The notes under the pieces were generated by a model that saw only the letters and a list, made by a program, of their open reading frames with translations, made no database searches and had not been told where the DNA came from. 64,000 bases of DNA from an uncultured Pelagibacteraceae bacterium (lineage in GTDB: Bacteria > Pseudomonadota > Alphaproteobacteria > Pelagibacterales > Pelagibacteraceae), in assembly GCA_902518165.1 (NCBI GenBank), contig CABYFB010000001.1, forward strand, positions 141,501 to 205,500, written 5' to 3'. Shown here in pieces: positions 11,574-21,610 of the stretch. Every line of letters starts with the position of its first letter. Position 1 is the first letter of the stretch. A program made the position numbers and the translations under genes.

Positions 11574-13127
11574 TCAGTCTTTATAAACAATGTCTCTTGC
11601 AGACATAATTAAATCGTCTGCTTCTTTTTTTGAAAGAGCAAAATCCTCTAAATACCCCTTTATTCTTACTCTTTCACCCTTAACAATATCGTAACCACCA
11701 GTCAATTCATCAGAAGCTAAATCCGCAAAATCGTTTAATGTTAATATCTTTTGTTCTCCAAGCGTAACGAGCATTCCTGGTGTTAGACCCTTGTGTTTAA
11801 TTAAATCATTTTCTAAGCCCAAATTTTTAATTCTATTTGCTATTTCTTCTTGGTCTTTTTGATAAAATTCTTTAGCTCTTTCTATTAACTCTTTTGCTGT
11901 TTCCTCTTCTATTCCCTCAATTTTCATTAAGGCTTCGGGATTACTATCTTTAATATCATCAATAGATGAAAACCCTTCTGCAACAAGTAACTGCCCTAAT
12001 GTTTCATCTAACTCCAAATTTTTTACAAAATTATCTGTCTTCTCTTTAAACTCTATTTGTCTTCTTTCAGAATCCTCTTGATCGGTCATAATATTAATTT
12101 CATAATTCATCAATTTTGTTGCCAGTCTAACGTTTTGACCTCTTCTACCAATTGCTTTACTAAGATTTTCCTCTGTTAAAATAACATCAAGTTTTCTTCC
12201 CTCCTCATCTACATTCACTCTCTGTACTTCAGCAGGTGATAAAGCATTTGCAACAATTACCGCTGGATCTTCAGACCAATTTACAATATCAATTTTTTCT
12301 CCTTGAAGTTCATTTACAACAGCTTGAACTCTGCTTCCTCGCATACCTACACATGCACCGACAGGATCTAAGGAAGTATCAATTGCTTTGACACAAATTT
12401 TAGCTCTACTACCTGGATCTCTTGAAGATGATTTAATCTCGATTAGTCCATCATAAATTTCTGGAACCTCTTGTATAAATAATTTTTCCATAAATTTCGG
12501 ATGTGCTCTTGACAAGAATATTTGTTGTCCTCTTGGCTCTCTCCTTACATCTAAGCAATAAGCTTTTACTCTGTCGCCTGCTTTAATATTTTCTCTCGGT
12601 ATCATTTCATTTTTTTGTATTATTGCTTCAGTTCTTCCAAGATCAACAATTACATTTCCAAATTCTAATCTTTTAACTATACCGCTCAAGATAGTATCAA
12701 TTTTATCTTTGAAATCGTTGTATTGTCTCTCTCTTTCAGCTTCTCTTACATTGAAACTAATTACTTGTTTCGCTGTTTGGGCAGCTATTCTTCCAAAATC
12801 AAATGATGGTAATGGTTGTAAAACCTCATCTCCAATTTGTTTTCCATGATTATTTTCATTAAGCTTAATTGCATCCTCTAGGGTTATTTCTAAATTAGAG
12901 TTTTCTGGATTTTCTACTATTAACAACTTTCTAAATATTCCAATATCACCACTTTCTCTATCAATTTCAACTTTAATTTCGTTTTCAGATCCAAATTTAG
13001 ATTTGGCTGCTTTAGCAATACCATTTTCCATCGATCCAATTATTAACTCTTTATCAATTGATTTTTCTAAAGCTACTGCTTCCGCTATTCTTATTAATTC
13101 TAGTTTATCTGCTCTTCTATTTAACAT
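11574..13127 (-). CDS. nusA: Transcription termination/antitermination factor NusA
   Basis: S1/KH domains (DPVGACVGMRGSRVQAVVNELQGEKIDIV). ATG at 13127 after AGGA; the ORF-track start at 13175 runs through a terminator hairpin. Confidence 0.95.
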   Translation of the reverse strand: MLNRRADKLELIRIAEAVALEKSIDKELIIGSMENGIAKAAKSKFGSENEIKVEIDRESGDIGIFRKLLIVENPENSNLEITLEDAIKLNENNHGKQIGDEVLQPLPSFDFGRIAAQTAKQVISFNVREAERERQYNDFKDKIDTILSGIVKRLEFGNVIVDLGRTEAIIQKNEMIPRENIKAGDRVKAYCLDVRREPRGQQIFLSRAHPKFMEKLFIQEVPEIYDGLIEIKSSSRDPGSRAKICVKAIDTSLDPVGACVGMRGSRVQAVVNELQGEKIDIVNWSEDPAVIVANALSPAEVQRVNVDEEGRKLDVILTEENLSKAIGRRGQNVRLATKLMNYEINIMTDQEDSERRQIEFKEKTDNFVKNLELDETLGQLLVAEGFSSIDDIKDSNPEALMKIEGIEEETAKELIERAKEFYQKDQEEIANRIKNLGLENDLIKHKGLTPGMLVTLGEQKILTLNDFADLASDELTGGYDIVKGERVRIKGYLEDFALSKKEADDLIMSARDIVYKD

Positions 13128-13140
13128 TTTATTAATCCTA

Positions 13141-13166
13141 AAAAAAAATGGGCCGAGGCCCATTTT
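13141..13166 (-). terminator. Intrinsic terminator/attenuator between metK and nusA
   Basis: Minus-strand AAAATGGGCC-TC-GGCCCATTTTTTTTT: perfect 10-bp arms (13145-13154 / 13157-13166) followed by a T tract. Confidence 0.85.
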
Positions 13167-13221
13167 GAATTTCAATAATGTGATTGAAATATATTTATTT
13201 TTTTTTAATATTCAACTTTAT

Positions 13222-14385
13222 TTACCTATTAAATAGGTCTGATTTATCTGTCTTTTCCCATGAAAATGAACCTTGCTCATCTGGAATTCTTCCGAAATGT
13301 CCATATGCTGCTGTTTTTTCATAAATAGGTTTATTTAAGCCTAACATTTCTCTTATGCCTCTAGGGCTTAAATCAAAATTTTCATGTATAAGTTTTTCTA
13401 CATGTTTATTTTTTTCATCATCATTATCAAATAAATCAACATAAATTGATAAAGGTTTTGATACACCTATAGCATATGCAAGTTGAATCAAACATTTGTT
13501 AGCAATTTTAGATGCAACAACATTCTTTGCTAAATATCTGGATGCATAAGCAGCTGATCTATCAACTTTGGTTGGATCTTTTCCAGAAAATGCACCTCCT
13601 CCATGTGGTGCTGCTCCACCATATGTGTCAACAATAATTTTCCTACCAGTCAAACCACTATCACCGTCAGGGCCTCCAATTACGAAATTTCCCGTTGGGT
13701 TCACATATATTTCCTTTTCATCTAATGAACTCAATAATTCTTTTGGTATTGATCTTTCAATATAAGGTTTTACCAATTCTCTAACTTGAGCTTGATTGAC
13801 ATCTGGAGAGTGCTGTGTCGATATAACTACAGATTTTACTGATGATGGTTTTCCATCTTTATATTCAATTGTAATTTGGCTTTTTGAGTCTGGTTCTATA
13901 TTCTTTAATTTGCCGGATTTTCTATCTTGAGCCATAAGTCTTAATATTTTATGAGAGTAGTGTATTGGTGCGGGCATCAGCACATCGGTTTCATTACACG
14001 CATAACCGAACATAATTCCTTGATCGCCTGCACCTTCATCTTTATTTCCAGAGGAATCTACACCCATGGCAATATCAGCTGATTGAGAGTGTAAATGACT
14101 TTCGACTGATGTTGCTTCTTTCCAAGTAAATCCTTCTTGATCATAACCAATATCTTTGATGCAATGCCTTACTTTTTCTATTAAATCTTTTTTTTTTATT
14201 TCTGGACCTCTTACTTCACCAGCTAAGACAACTTTGTTTGTTGTTGTTAAAGTTTCACAAGCAACTCTCGATTGAGGTTCAGCGGCCAAATATGTATCTA
14301 CAACCATATCTGAAATTCTATCACAAACTTTATCTGGATGACCTTCTGATACTGACTCGCTAGTAAATAAGTAATCTTTTTTCAT
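13222..14385 (-). CDS. metK: S-adenosylmethionine synthetase
   Basis: [57 protein letters not shown]. Confidence 0.97.
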   Translation of the reverse strand: MKKDYLFTSESVSEGHPDKVCDRISDMVVDTYLAAEPQSRVACETLTTTNKVVLAGEVRGPEIKKKDLIEKVRHCIKDIGYDQEGFTWKEATSVESHLHSQSADIAMGVDSSGNKDEGAGDQGIMFGYACNETDVLMPAPIHYSHKILRLMAQDRKSGKLKNIEPDSKSQITIEYKDGKPSSVKSVVISTQHSPDVNQAQVRELVKPYIERSIPKELLSSLDEKEIYVNPTGNFVIGGPDGDSGLTGRKIIVDTYGGAAPHGGGAFSGKDPTKVDRSAAYASRYLAKNVVASKIANKCLIQLAYAIGVSKPLSIYVDLFDNDDEKNKHVEKLIHENFDLSPRGIREMLGLNKPIYEKTAAYGHFGRIPDEQGSFSWEKTDKSDLFNR

Positions 14386-15902
14386 TTATTCTCCCTAATT
14401 TTTAAAATCACAATGAAAGTAGTATAAATTATGACAAAATAAAAGAAGATCTTATTACCGTGTTCAGCAAAATAAGTTTTATCAACACGTTTGATTTTAT
14501 TAACATCAAAATATCCTTTTTCACTAATTTGTTTAATAATTTGACCTTTGGGATTGACAAAAGCAGAAACCCCATTGTTTGTAGATCTAATAACATTTTT
14601 ACCTTCTTCAATTGATCTAAATATCGAATGAGATAAGTGTTGAGCGGGTCCAATAGATTTGCCAAACCAACCATCCTCAGAAATATTTAATATAAAATCG
14701 TAATATTTTTTATTTGGATTAATTTTTCCTGAATAAATAATTTCATAACAAATAAGTGGGATAAATTTTATTTTATCAATGTTCAGAATTTCTCTTTTAT
14801 TATCAGCTGAAAATGATTGATACCCTTGGGTTATTTTTTTTAAACCTACTCTTCTGAAGAAATTTTCAAATGGCAAAAATTCTCCGAATGGAACTAGTTT
14901 ATTCTTGTTGTATTTATACAATAATTCTGTGTCAGAATTTAATACTACTAAAGAATTATAAATTTTATTTTCTTTAATACTATTAATTCCCAAAATGACT
15001 TTATGGTTTGCATTTAATTTTTTTTTGAAGATATTTTTAAAAAATTTGAGGTCTTTATAATAAATACTAGTAATTATACCCTCGGGAAAAATAAATATTT
15101 TTTTTTCAGATTTATTGGGATCACTTAAAGTAAGTAATTCATCGATATTTTTTTCAGGACTCTGATTTGTTAAGAATCTTTCAATTGGTACTTTTGGAGA
15201 AACAACTCGAATAACAGAGTCTAGCTTGTCGTATTTTTTTTTTTAAAAATTTTTAATATTAAAGTATCCATATGAATAATTTATTACTACTAGAATTAAT
15301 CCAAAACAAAAAAAGATAACTGCTGCTGAACTTTTATACTTATGAAAAAATATTATTGGTAATAAGAAAATTGTGATTGATAATAAATTTAAAGAATAGG
15401 TCCCTACATAAGATAAAATTTGTAAAGAAGGTAAGTTATTTGAAACACTAAAGACTAATAGATTCCAAGGAAAACCACCTAAAATAAAACTTCTTAGAAA
15501 TTCAATCCCACCAAAAAAAATCGAAAAAATCAAAACTGATGAGAGTTTATTTTTTAAATTAAAAAGGCTACTTAGAAAAGTTACTAAACCATAAAATATT
15601 CCCAAAAATGAAGGTATTAATATTAATGCAAATGGAATAATTAATTTAAATTTTACATCAAATGTTAAAGAATTTGTAATCCAATAAATGTTTGAAATAA
15701 AATAACCAAATCCAAAGACCCAACCAACAAAAAATGATATGATTTTTTTATGGGTAAAATTTATTAATATATAAAGTAATGTCGGAAGTGATAAAAAATT
15801 AAGAAATACAAAATTATATGGCGGCAAACTAAATGATGTTATTATACCTAAAAATAAACATATTAAATATAGATAAGCTTTATTTTGTAGAATAGATTTC
15901 AA
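14382..15902 (-). pseudogene. lnt: Apolipoprotein N-acyltransferase interrupted by one in-frame TAA (15243-15245)
   Basis: N-terminal membrane half (15243..15902) and nitrilase-like half (14382..14993) share one reading frame; the 83 codons between are open and encode KKKYDKLDSVIRVVSPKVPIERF...IFIFPEGIITS. FPEG, KLVPFGEFLPFE and LICYEIIYSG motifs are all present. Confidence 0.85.
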
Positions 15903-16345
15903 TTTATTTTATTCAATTTTTTAAATATTAAATTTTCTCTTTTGTTCATAAAATAATAATCTTTATTTTTTTTATGATCATGTCCTAAGAGATGTAAATA
16001 ACCGTGTATCCACATTTTATCTAATTCATGATCAAAACTGGTTGATTTTGCTCTTTTGTTAATTATTTCAAAAGAAATTGCTATATCTCCTAAATATAAT
16101 TTATTTTTTAATTTAACTTTTAAAGGAAAAGAAAGTACGTCCGTTGAAACATTTTTATTTCTAAATTTTAAATTTAAATCTTTCATTTTTTTATTATTAG
16201 TAAGCATCACAGTAAATTCTTGGTTTTTATTTTTAAAGATGCTTAATTTAGATAATTTGTTTAATTTCTTTTTGAAGTATATCTCTGGTTTTTTCAATTT
16301 CTTTTCCCAAATTTTTTTATCTAAAACTATGTTGGCTTTAATCAT
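15899..16345 (-). CDS. ybeY: Endoribonuclease/rRNA maturation factor YbeY
   Basis: WIHGYLHLLGHDHKKNKDYYFM matches H-GxLHLxGxDH. Confidence 0.93.
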   Translation of the reverse strand: MIKANIVLDKKIWEKKLKKPEIYFKKKLNKLSKLSIFKNKNQEFTVMLTNNKKMKDLNLKFRNKNVSTDVLSFPLKVKLKNKLYLGDIAISFEIINKRAKSTSFDHELDKMWIHGYLHLLGHDHKKNKDYYFMNKRENLIFKKLNKIN

Positions 16346-17352
16346 TAATCTGAATTTTTATCAGAATAAGCCTTGACTATCTTGGAAACTAGTGGGTGTC
16401 TTACAACATCAGTATGATCAAAATCTACCACAGATATCTCTTTTAAATGACCAAGTAATTTTTTTGATCTATTTAAACCTGACATTGTTTTATTAGGTAA
16501 GTCTATTTGGGAAGGATCACCGTTAATTACTATTTTAGAATTTTCACCAATTCTTGTTAAAAACATTTTTATTTGAGTATCTGTTGCATTTTGTGCTTCA
16601 TCGAGTATTGCAAATGAATTTTTTAAAGTTCTTCCCCTCATGAATGCAAGTGGTGCAATCTCAATATCTCCAACTTCTATTTTTTTTTGAATTTTTTCAA
16701 AATCTAATAAGTCATATAATGAATCGTAAAGAGGTCTTAAATAAGGATCAACTTTTTCTCTCATATCTCCTGGTAAAAAACCTAATCTCTCTCCTGCTTC
16801 TACCGCTGGTCTAGATAAAATGATTCTCTCTATTTTTTTTTCAAGCAACATTGTTAAAGCAACAGCTACAGCTAAAAAAGTTTTACCAGTTCCCGCTGGT
16901 CCTGCAGAAATAACAATATCAGATTCTTTTAAAGCCCTTATATAATTTTTTTGTTTCTCTGATCTTGGTATTACAGATTTTTTTGGAGTTTTTATTATAT
17001 ATTCAACATTTCCACTTTTATTTGTAACTTTTTCATCAATCATAAATTTGTTTACTGATGACTCTATATCCTTTTTCTCTAACGTTCCATTATTTAAAAA
17101 TTGATCTACAAGGAATTGAATTGCATTCTTTATTATTTCATTTTTTTCAGGAGTGTTTTTTAATAAAATTGAGTTTCCTCTAGAGTAAATGCTAGAATTT
17201 GTAATTTTTTCTAATTCTTTTAAGTTATTATTAAATTCTCCTAAAACACCTAAAAGTAATTCGTTGCTTTGAAATACAATACTTAAGGCATTATTTTCTG
17301 AATATACATATTTTAAATCAGGATTAATTTTTGATTTTGCAAAATTTTTCAA
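16345..17352 (-). CDS. PhoH-family ATPase
   Basis: SAGPAGTGKTFLAVAVAL, RPAVEAGERLGFLPGD, LDEAQNAT motifs; next to ybeY. Confidence 0.93.
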   Translation of the reverse strand: MKNFAKSKINPDLKYVYSENNALSIVFQSNELLLGVLGEFNNNLKELEKITNSSIYSRGNSILLKNTPEKNEIIKNAIQFLVDQFLNNGTLEKKDIESSVNKFMIDEKVTNKSGNVEYIIKTPKKSVIPRSEKQKNYIRALKESDIVISAGPAGTGKTFLAVAVALTMLLEKKIERIILSRPAVEAGERLGFLPGDMREKVDPYLRPLYDSLYDLLDFEKIQKKIEVGDIEIAPLAFMRGRTLKNSFAILDEAQNATDTQIKMFLTRIGENSKIVINGDPSQIDLPNKTMSGLNRSKKLLGHLKEISVVDFDHTDVVRHPLVSKIVKAYSDKNSD

Positions 17353-17353
17353 A

Positions 17354-18685
17354 TTATGCTGCTTTCATTTCATCTGTTACTTTACCAAATAAAGAATTTT
17401 GATTACTTTTTTCGATATTCACTTTAATTAATTTACCAATATGACTTTCATTACCTTCAAATAAAACTGAACTTAAAAATTTATTTCTTCCAAAATATTT
17501 GTTTTGGTTTTTAAGTTTGTTTTCAACAAGCACCTCTAAAGTTTTTCCTTCTAGAGATTTATTTAATTCTATTTGATTGCTAAATAATTTTTCTTGAATA
17601 GTTATCAGTCTATTCTTAAGTTTATCTTTATCAGTAATCTCTAATTTTGCAGCCTTTGTCCCTGGTCTTGGGCTAAAAATAAATGAGAATGAATTTATAA
17701 ATTTAATTTTATTAACTAAATTTATGGTTTCTTTGAAATCATTCTCTGTTTCTCCGGGGTATCCAATAATAAAGTCACTAGAAAATTTTATGTCAGGATT
17801 AATTTTGATTAATTTTTCATAAATGTTTAAATAATAACTTACAGTGTGCTTTCTGTTCATCATTTTTAATATTCTGTCAGAACCACTTTGAATTGGTAAA
17901 TGAACAAAAGGCATTAATTTTTTTGAATTTTTGTAACATTCAATAAGATCATCTGTCATATCTCTTGGATGAGATGTGGTATACCTAATTCTACTTATTT
18001 CGGAATATTTGCTGAGTGTATTTATAAGATCTGACAGTCGGTACTCCCTAGATCCATCTTTATAAGAATATGCATTTACGTTTTGACCAAGAAAAGTTAT
18101 TTCTCTAGATCCATTCTTTATCAATCTCTCAGCTTCATCAATAATGCTTTTGAATGGTCTAGAATACTCTGGTCCTCTAGTATAAGGAACAACACAAAAG
18201 TGACAGAACTTATCACAACCCTCTTGAATTGTTAAAAAAGATGAAACATTGGTGTTGTTATTTTTAATATTATCGAAGTACCTAAACTTTGAAACTGAAT
18301 CGAATTCAGTTTCTTCAACTTTATTTTCCTCTTCAAAGTTTTTCAAAAGATTATTTATTTTTTGATAAGATTGAGGACCTATAACTAAATCTATATATTT
18401 CTCTCTATTAAGCATCTCAGTATTTTCAGCTTGTGCAACGCAACCTGCAACAACCATAATTGGTTTTTTTTTGTCTTTATATAATTTTTTTACTCTCCCA
18501 ATCTCATGATAAACTTTATCTTTAGCTTTATCTCTAATATGACAAGTATTTAAAATATAACAATCAGCCTCTTCTTGATTTTCAGTTTTATTATAACCTA
18601 TCGATCTAACAGCATCGTATATCCTGTTAGAATCATACTCATTCATTTGACAACCAAATGTCTTTATAAAAACCTTCTTATGCAT
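17354..18685 (-). CDS. miaB: tRNA-2-methylthio-N6-dimethylallyladenosine synthase
   Basis: KTFGCQMNEYDS, radical-SAM EGCDKFCHFCVVPYTRG, TRAM-like C terminus. Confidence 0.95.
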   Translation of the reverse strand: MHKKVFIKTFGCQMNEYDSNRIYDAVRSIGYNKTENQEEADCYILNTCHIRDKAKDKVYHEIGRVKKLYKDKKKPIMVVAGCVAQAENTEMLNREKYIDLVIGPQSYQKINNLLKNFEEENKVEETEFDSVSKFRYFDNIKNNNTNVSSFLTIQEGCDKFCHFCVVPYTRGPEYSRPFKSIIDEAERLIKNGSREITFLGQNVNAYSYKDGSREYRLSDLINTLSKYSEISRIRYTTSHPRDMTDDLIECYKNSKKLMPFVHLPIQSGSDRILKMMNRKHTVSYYLNIYEKLIKINPDIKFSSDFIIGYPGETENDFKETINLVNKIKFINSFSFIFSPRPGTKAAKLEITDKDKLKNRLITIQEKLFSNQIELNKSLEGKTLEVLVENKLKNQNKYFGRNKFLSSVLFEGNESHIGKLIKVNIEKSNQNSLFGKVTDEMKAA

Positions 18686-18688
18686 AAA

Positions 18689-19108
18689 TTATTTTTTTTT
18701 GATACCGTATAGTTCTAATCTATGATCAACGAGTTTATAGCCATATTTATCAGCAATTTTTTTTTGTAATTCTTCGATTTCTTCATCAACAAATTCTATT
18801 ATCTCTCCAGTTTTTATATCAATCAAATGATTATGATCATCATTTAATTCATATCTTGCCTTTCCAGATTTAAAATCATGTTTTGTTAATATACCTGCTT
18901 CTTCAAAAAGTTTGACTGTTCTATAAACGGTAGCAATACTAATTTTAGAATCTATTTGAGAAACTCTATTATATAATTCATCAACATCTGGGTGGTCAGA
19001 TTCTCCATATGTTTTTTTAGACTCTGATATTACTCTGGCTATTATCCTTCTTTGATCTGTAAGTTTAACTCCATTTTTTTGACATTTTTCTTCAATAGTT
19101 TCTAACAT
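18689..19108 (-). CDS. fur: Fur-family transcriptional regulator (Fur/Mur type)
   Basis: LTDQRRIIARVI, ISIATVYRTVKLFEEAGILTKHDF, DDHNHLIDIKTGEIIEF. Confidence 0.88.
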   Translation of the reverse strand: MLETIEEKCQKNGVKLTDQRRIIARVISESKKTYGESDHPDVDELYNRVSQIDSKISIATVYRTVKLFEEAGILTKHDFKSGKARYELNDDHNHLIDIKTGEIIEFVDEEIEELQKKIADKYGYKLVDHRLELYGIKKK

Positions 19109-19116
19109 AATATATT

Positions 19117-19494
19117 TTAACTCGAGTAAAGGGGTTTAATCAAATTAATATTTGTAAAATTTTTTTTATCAATTTTTACTAACTGATCTACGTCTTTATC
19201 TGTTAATTGTTCACTCAAAAAACCATATAAATCAATATTTTTTGCAAAAGCAATGCCTTTAGCAATTGCTATAGAATTTCTAATACTTGATATTTTACCA
19301 GGGCCTTGATTGACAAATATTTCACTTATTTTATCTAGATTTGAATCATGTTCGTTAAGAAAATTCAAAATTAATATCATTATTTTATCAAAATTTTCTC
19401 TACTGTTTATATGAGTGGTAGTATAAGATTCTAAGTCAGTTATGAGTGAAAATAAAATTTTATCATCTGCAGCATTAATAATTAAAGTATTCAT
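19117..19494 (-). CDS. tsaB: Short TsaB-like tRNA t6A accessory protein
   Basis: VNQGPGKISSIRNSIAIAKGIAFAKN resembles GPGSFTGxRIGxAxAKG; only 125 aa, ends IKPLYSS. Confidence 0.72.
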   Translation of the reverse strand: MNTLIINAADDKILFSLITDLESYTTTHINSRENFDKIMILILNFLNEHDSNLDKISEIFVNQGPGKISSIRNSIAIAKGIAFAKNIDLYGFLSEQLTDKDVDQLVKIDKKNFTNINLIKPLYSS

Positions 19495-20494
19495 TTTTTC
19501 TATTATTTTTTTAAACGTTAAAGCTGAAGTAGTAAATAAAAAATATTTTAAAAATGAACAAGGTATTTTAGCAATTATGTATCATAGATTTGAAGAAAAT
19601 AAGTATCCATCAACAAATATAAGGTTAGACATATTTAAAAAGCATATTAATTTAATAAAAAAAAATAATTTAAATTTTTATGACCCTGCTGAATTTAAAA
19701 AAAATTTTGCAAAAGTTAAGGAACAAAAGAAAATTTTACTAACTATTGATGATGCATTTACATCATTTTATGAAAATGCTTGGCCAATTTTAAAAGAAAA
19801 AAAAATTCCTTTTATTTTATTTGTCTCAACTGAAGCTGTTGGAAATAAAGGATATATGAGTTGGGACCAGATAAAAGAAGTAGAAAAGGAAAATTTTGCA
19901 TACATTGGCAATCATTCACATTCTCACGATTATTTAACCAAATTTACATTTCAAAAGTTTGTAGAGGATATTGAAAAATCAATTAAAATTTTCGATGATA
20001 AATTAGGTTATAATCCAAGCTTTTTTTCATATCCTTTTGGTGAATACAATTTGGAACAAAAAAATTATATTTCAAACAATTTTGAATTTGCTTTTGGCCA
20101 ACATTCAGGTGTTATTGATTTAAACAAGGATAGATATGAGCTACCAAGATTCCCTATAAACGAAAAATATGGGGAAATAGAAAGATTTAATGAAGTAATA
20201 TCTTATTTGCCACTTCAGTATAAAATTATTAAACCAGAAGACAAATTTATGAATGATGGAGAAAACCCACCTAAAATGACGATAGAATTTTTCGAAGACC
20301 AAAAAAATTTAGAAAATATTAATTGCTTTTCAAATGAAGGCTCAAAATGGAGAAAAACAAAAATTGTATTAATTGACAATGTATTAAATATAAATTTTTC
20401 AGAAAAATTTATTGAAAGAAGAGGGAGAATTAACTGTTCTTTAAAAGATGAAAATGGGTGGAGATTTTCAGGTTTTCAATTTGTTCAAAATTAA
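19442..20494 (+). CDS. Secreted polysaccharide deacetylase-family protein
   Basis: ILLTIDDAFTSFYENAWPILKEKKIPFILFVST, GNHSHSHDYL, SYPFGEYN; signal-peptide-like N terminus. 5' end uncertain. Confidence 0.82.
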   Translation: MSENKILSSAALIIKVFIFSIIFLNVKAEVVNKKYFKNEQGILAIMYHRFEENKYPSTNIRLDIFKKHINLIKKNNLNFYDPAEFKKNFAKVKEQKKILLTIDDAFTSFYENAWPILKEKKIPFILFVSTEAVGNKGYMSWDQIKEVEKENFAYIGNHSHSHDYLTKFTFQKFVEDIEKSIKIFDDKLGYNPSFFSYPFGEYNLEQKNYISNNFEFAFGQHSGVIDLNKDRYELPRFPINEKYGEIERFNEVISYLPLQYKIIKPEDKFMNDGENPPKMTIEFFEDQKNLENINCFSNEGSKWRKTKIVLIDNVLNINFSEKFIERRGRINCSLKDENGWRFSGFQFVQN

Positions 20495-21591
20495 ATCAAT
20501 TTTTTAGTCTTATTACTTGTAGGCATTACATTTACATCATCAAAATCTGTAAGAGAATTTTGCTTTATAATTTGTTTTAACACATCAATATATTGTTGCC
20601 CTGTCTCCGCATATTTATCTAAATAATTAACCAGCTTTAAACTGTTTAATTTTTCATCATTGTCCCTTTGAATTGCTCTTTCTTTTCTAAATTCAATATA
20701 ACTGCTATGAGTATTTAAATTTCGCTGATATGCTCTAACAGATGCTTTAAGAACAGCAAATTTAGCGACTTTGTGTTTTGCGTCTTTATCTACACCTGCT
20801 GGTCTAATTCCGTCACCATTCCATGTCCATTGTCCAAATAATGCATTACCCTCTTGTGCAAATCTCGATGTACCCCATCCAGTTTCTTTAGCAGCTTGAG
20901 CAAGTGCTAAAGAGACAGGTATTTCATCCATTCTAACTTTCAGAGAATAAAAATCTCCATCTCTTAAACCATATTGTTTAAATTTTTCTTTTAACCAATT
21001 CTTTTCTTTTTGTGTGTTGATATTTTTGCCCAATATTCTAAATAATTCCTTTCTATCAAGTCGAATTTTAGCATTCTCCTCTACGATTAACGGTAAAACT
21101 ATTTGGATAAATAGTTTTTTTCTTTTTTTTGAGCTCTCTATACTTTTTATCTCTTTTGGAAGATGGTCAATTTTATTACCTATATTTATTAACTTAGTCT
21201 CTCTAACTCTTTCAAGATTATAATTTGTATCTTTAAACAATTGCTCGATTGTTCTTGCATCAAATCTTATCGAATTTTGGCCTTCATCATCTGTACTAAA
21301 AAAGTCTATATCAGCAAAAATATTTTTCAGATTCAGTTTATTTGTTTTAGTTTCTTTTTCTCCATCAAGGATTTTTTTTCTTTTTTCTAGTTCTTGGTCA
21401 AAATTTATACCGGCATTTGAGATTACGGATTTTTTGAAATTTAAATTTTTATCTAAAAAATCGTTTATAGTAGGTAATGTAAAAAATGAGAAAATCATTA
21501 AAAGGCTGATTGCTGAAAATCTAAATATATTGTTTTTCGTTCGACTCTTTTTAATATTTTTATTTTTTGTACGTCTAACCATTAGCTTCAA
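20491..21591 (-). CDS. Bax/FlgJ-type glucosaminidase-domain protein
   Basis: SLALAQAAKETGWGTSRFAQEGNALFGQWTW; single N-terminal TM segment. Confidence 0.82.
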   Translation of the reverse strand: MKLMVRRTKNKNIKKSRTKNNIFRFSAISLLMIFSFFTLPTINDFLDKNLNFKKSVISNAGINFDQELEKRKKILDGEKETKTNKLNLKNIFADIDFFSTDDEGQNSIRFDARTIEQLFKDTNYNLERVRETKLINIGNKIDHLPKEIKSIESSKKRKKLFIQIVLPLIVEENAKIRLDRKELFRILGKNINTQKEKNWLKEKFKQYGLRDGDFYSLKVRMDEIPVSLALAQAAKETGWGTSRFAQEGNALFGQWTWNGDGIRPAGVDKDAKHKVAKFAVLKASVRAYQRNLNTHSSYIEFRKERAIQRDNDEKLNSLKLVNYLDKYAETGQQYIDVLKQIIKQNSLTDFDDVNVMPTSNKTKKLI

Positions 21592-21610
21592 TATAATTAT
21601 TATTGATTAT

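Noticed and set aside
13003-13765. ORFs 13003..13236 and 13568..13765 (+)
   Set aside because: Antisense to nusA/metK; the first also runs through the terminator hairpin.
14429-14674. ORF 14429..14674 (-) as a separate gene
   Set aside because: Out-of-frame ORF inside the lnt C-terminal half; the lnt frame carries the recognisable motifs.
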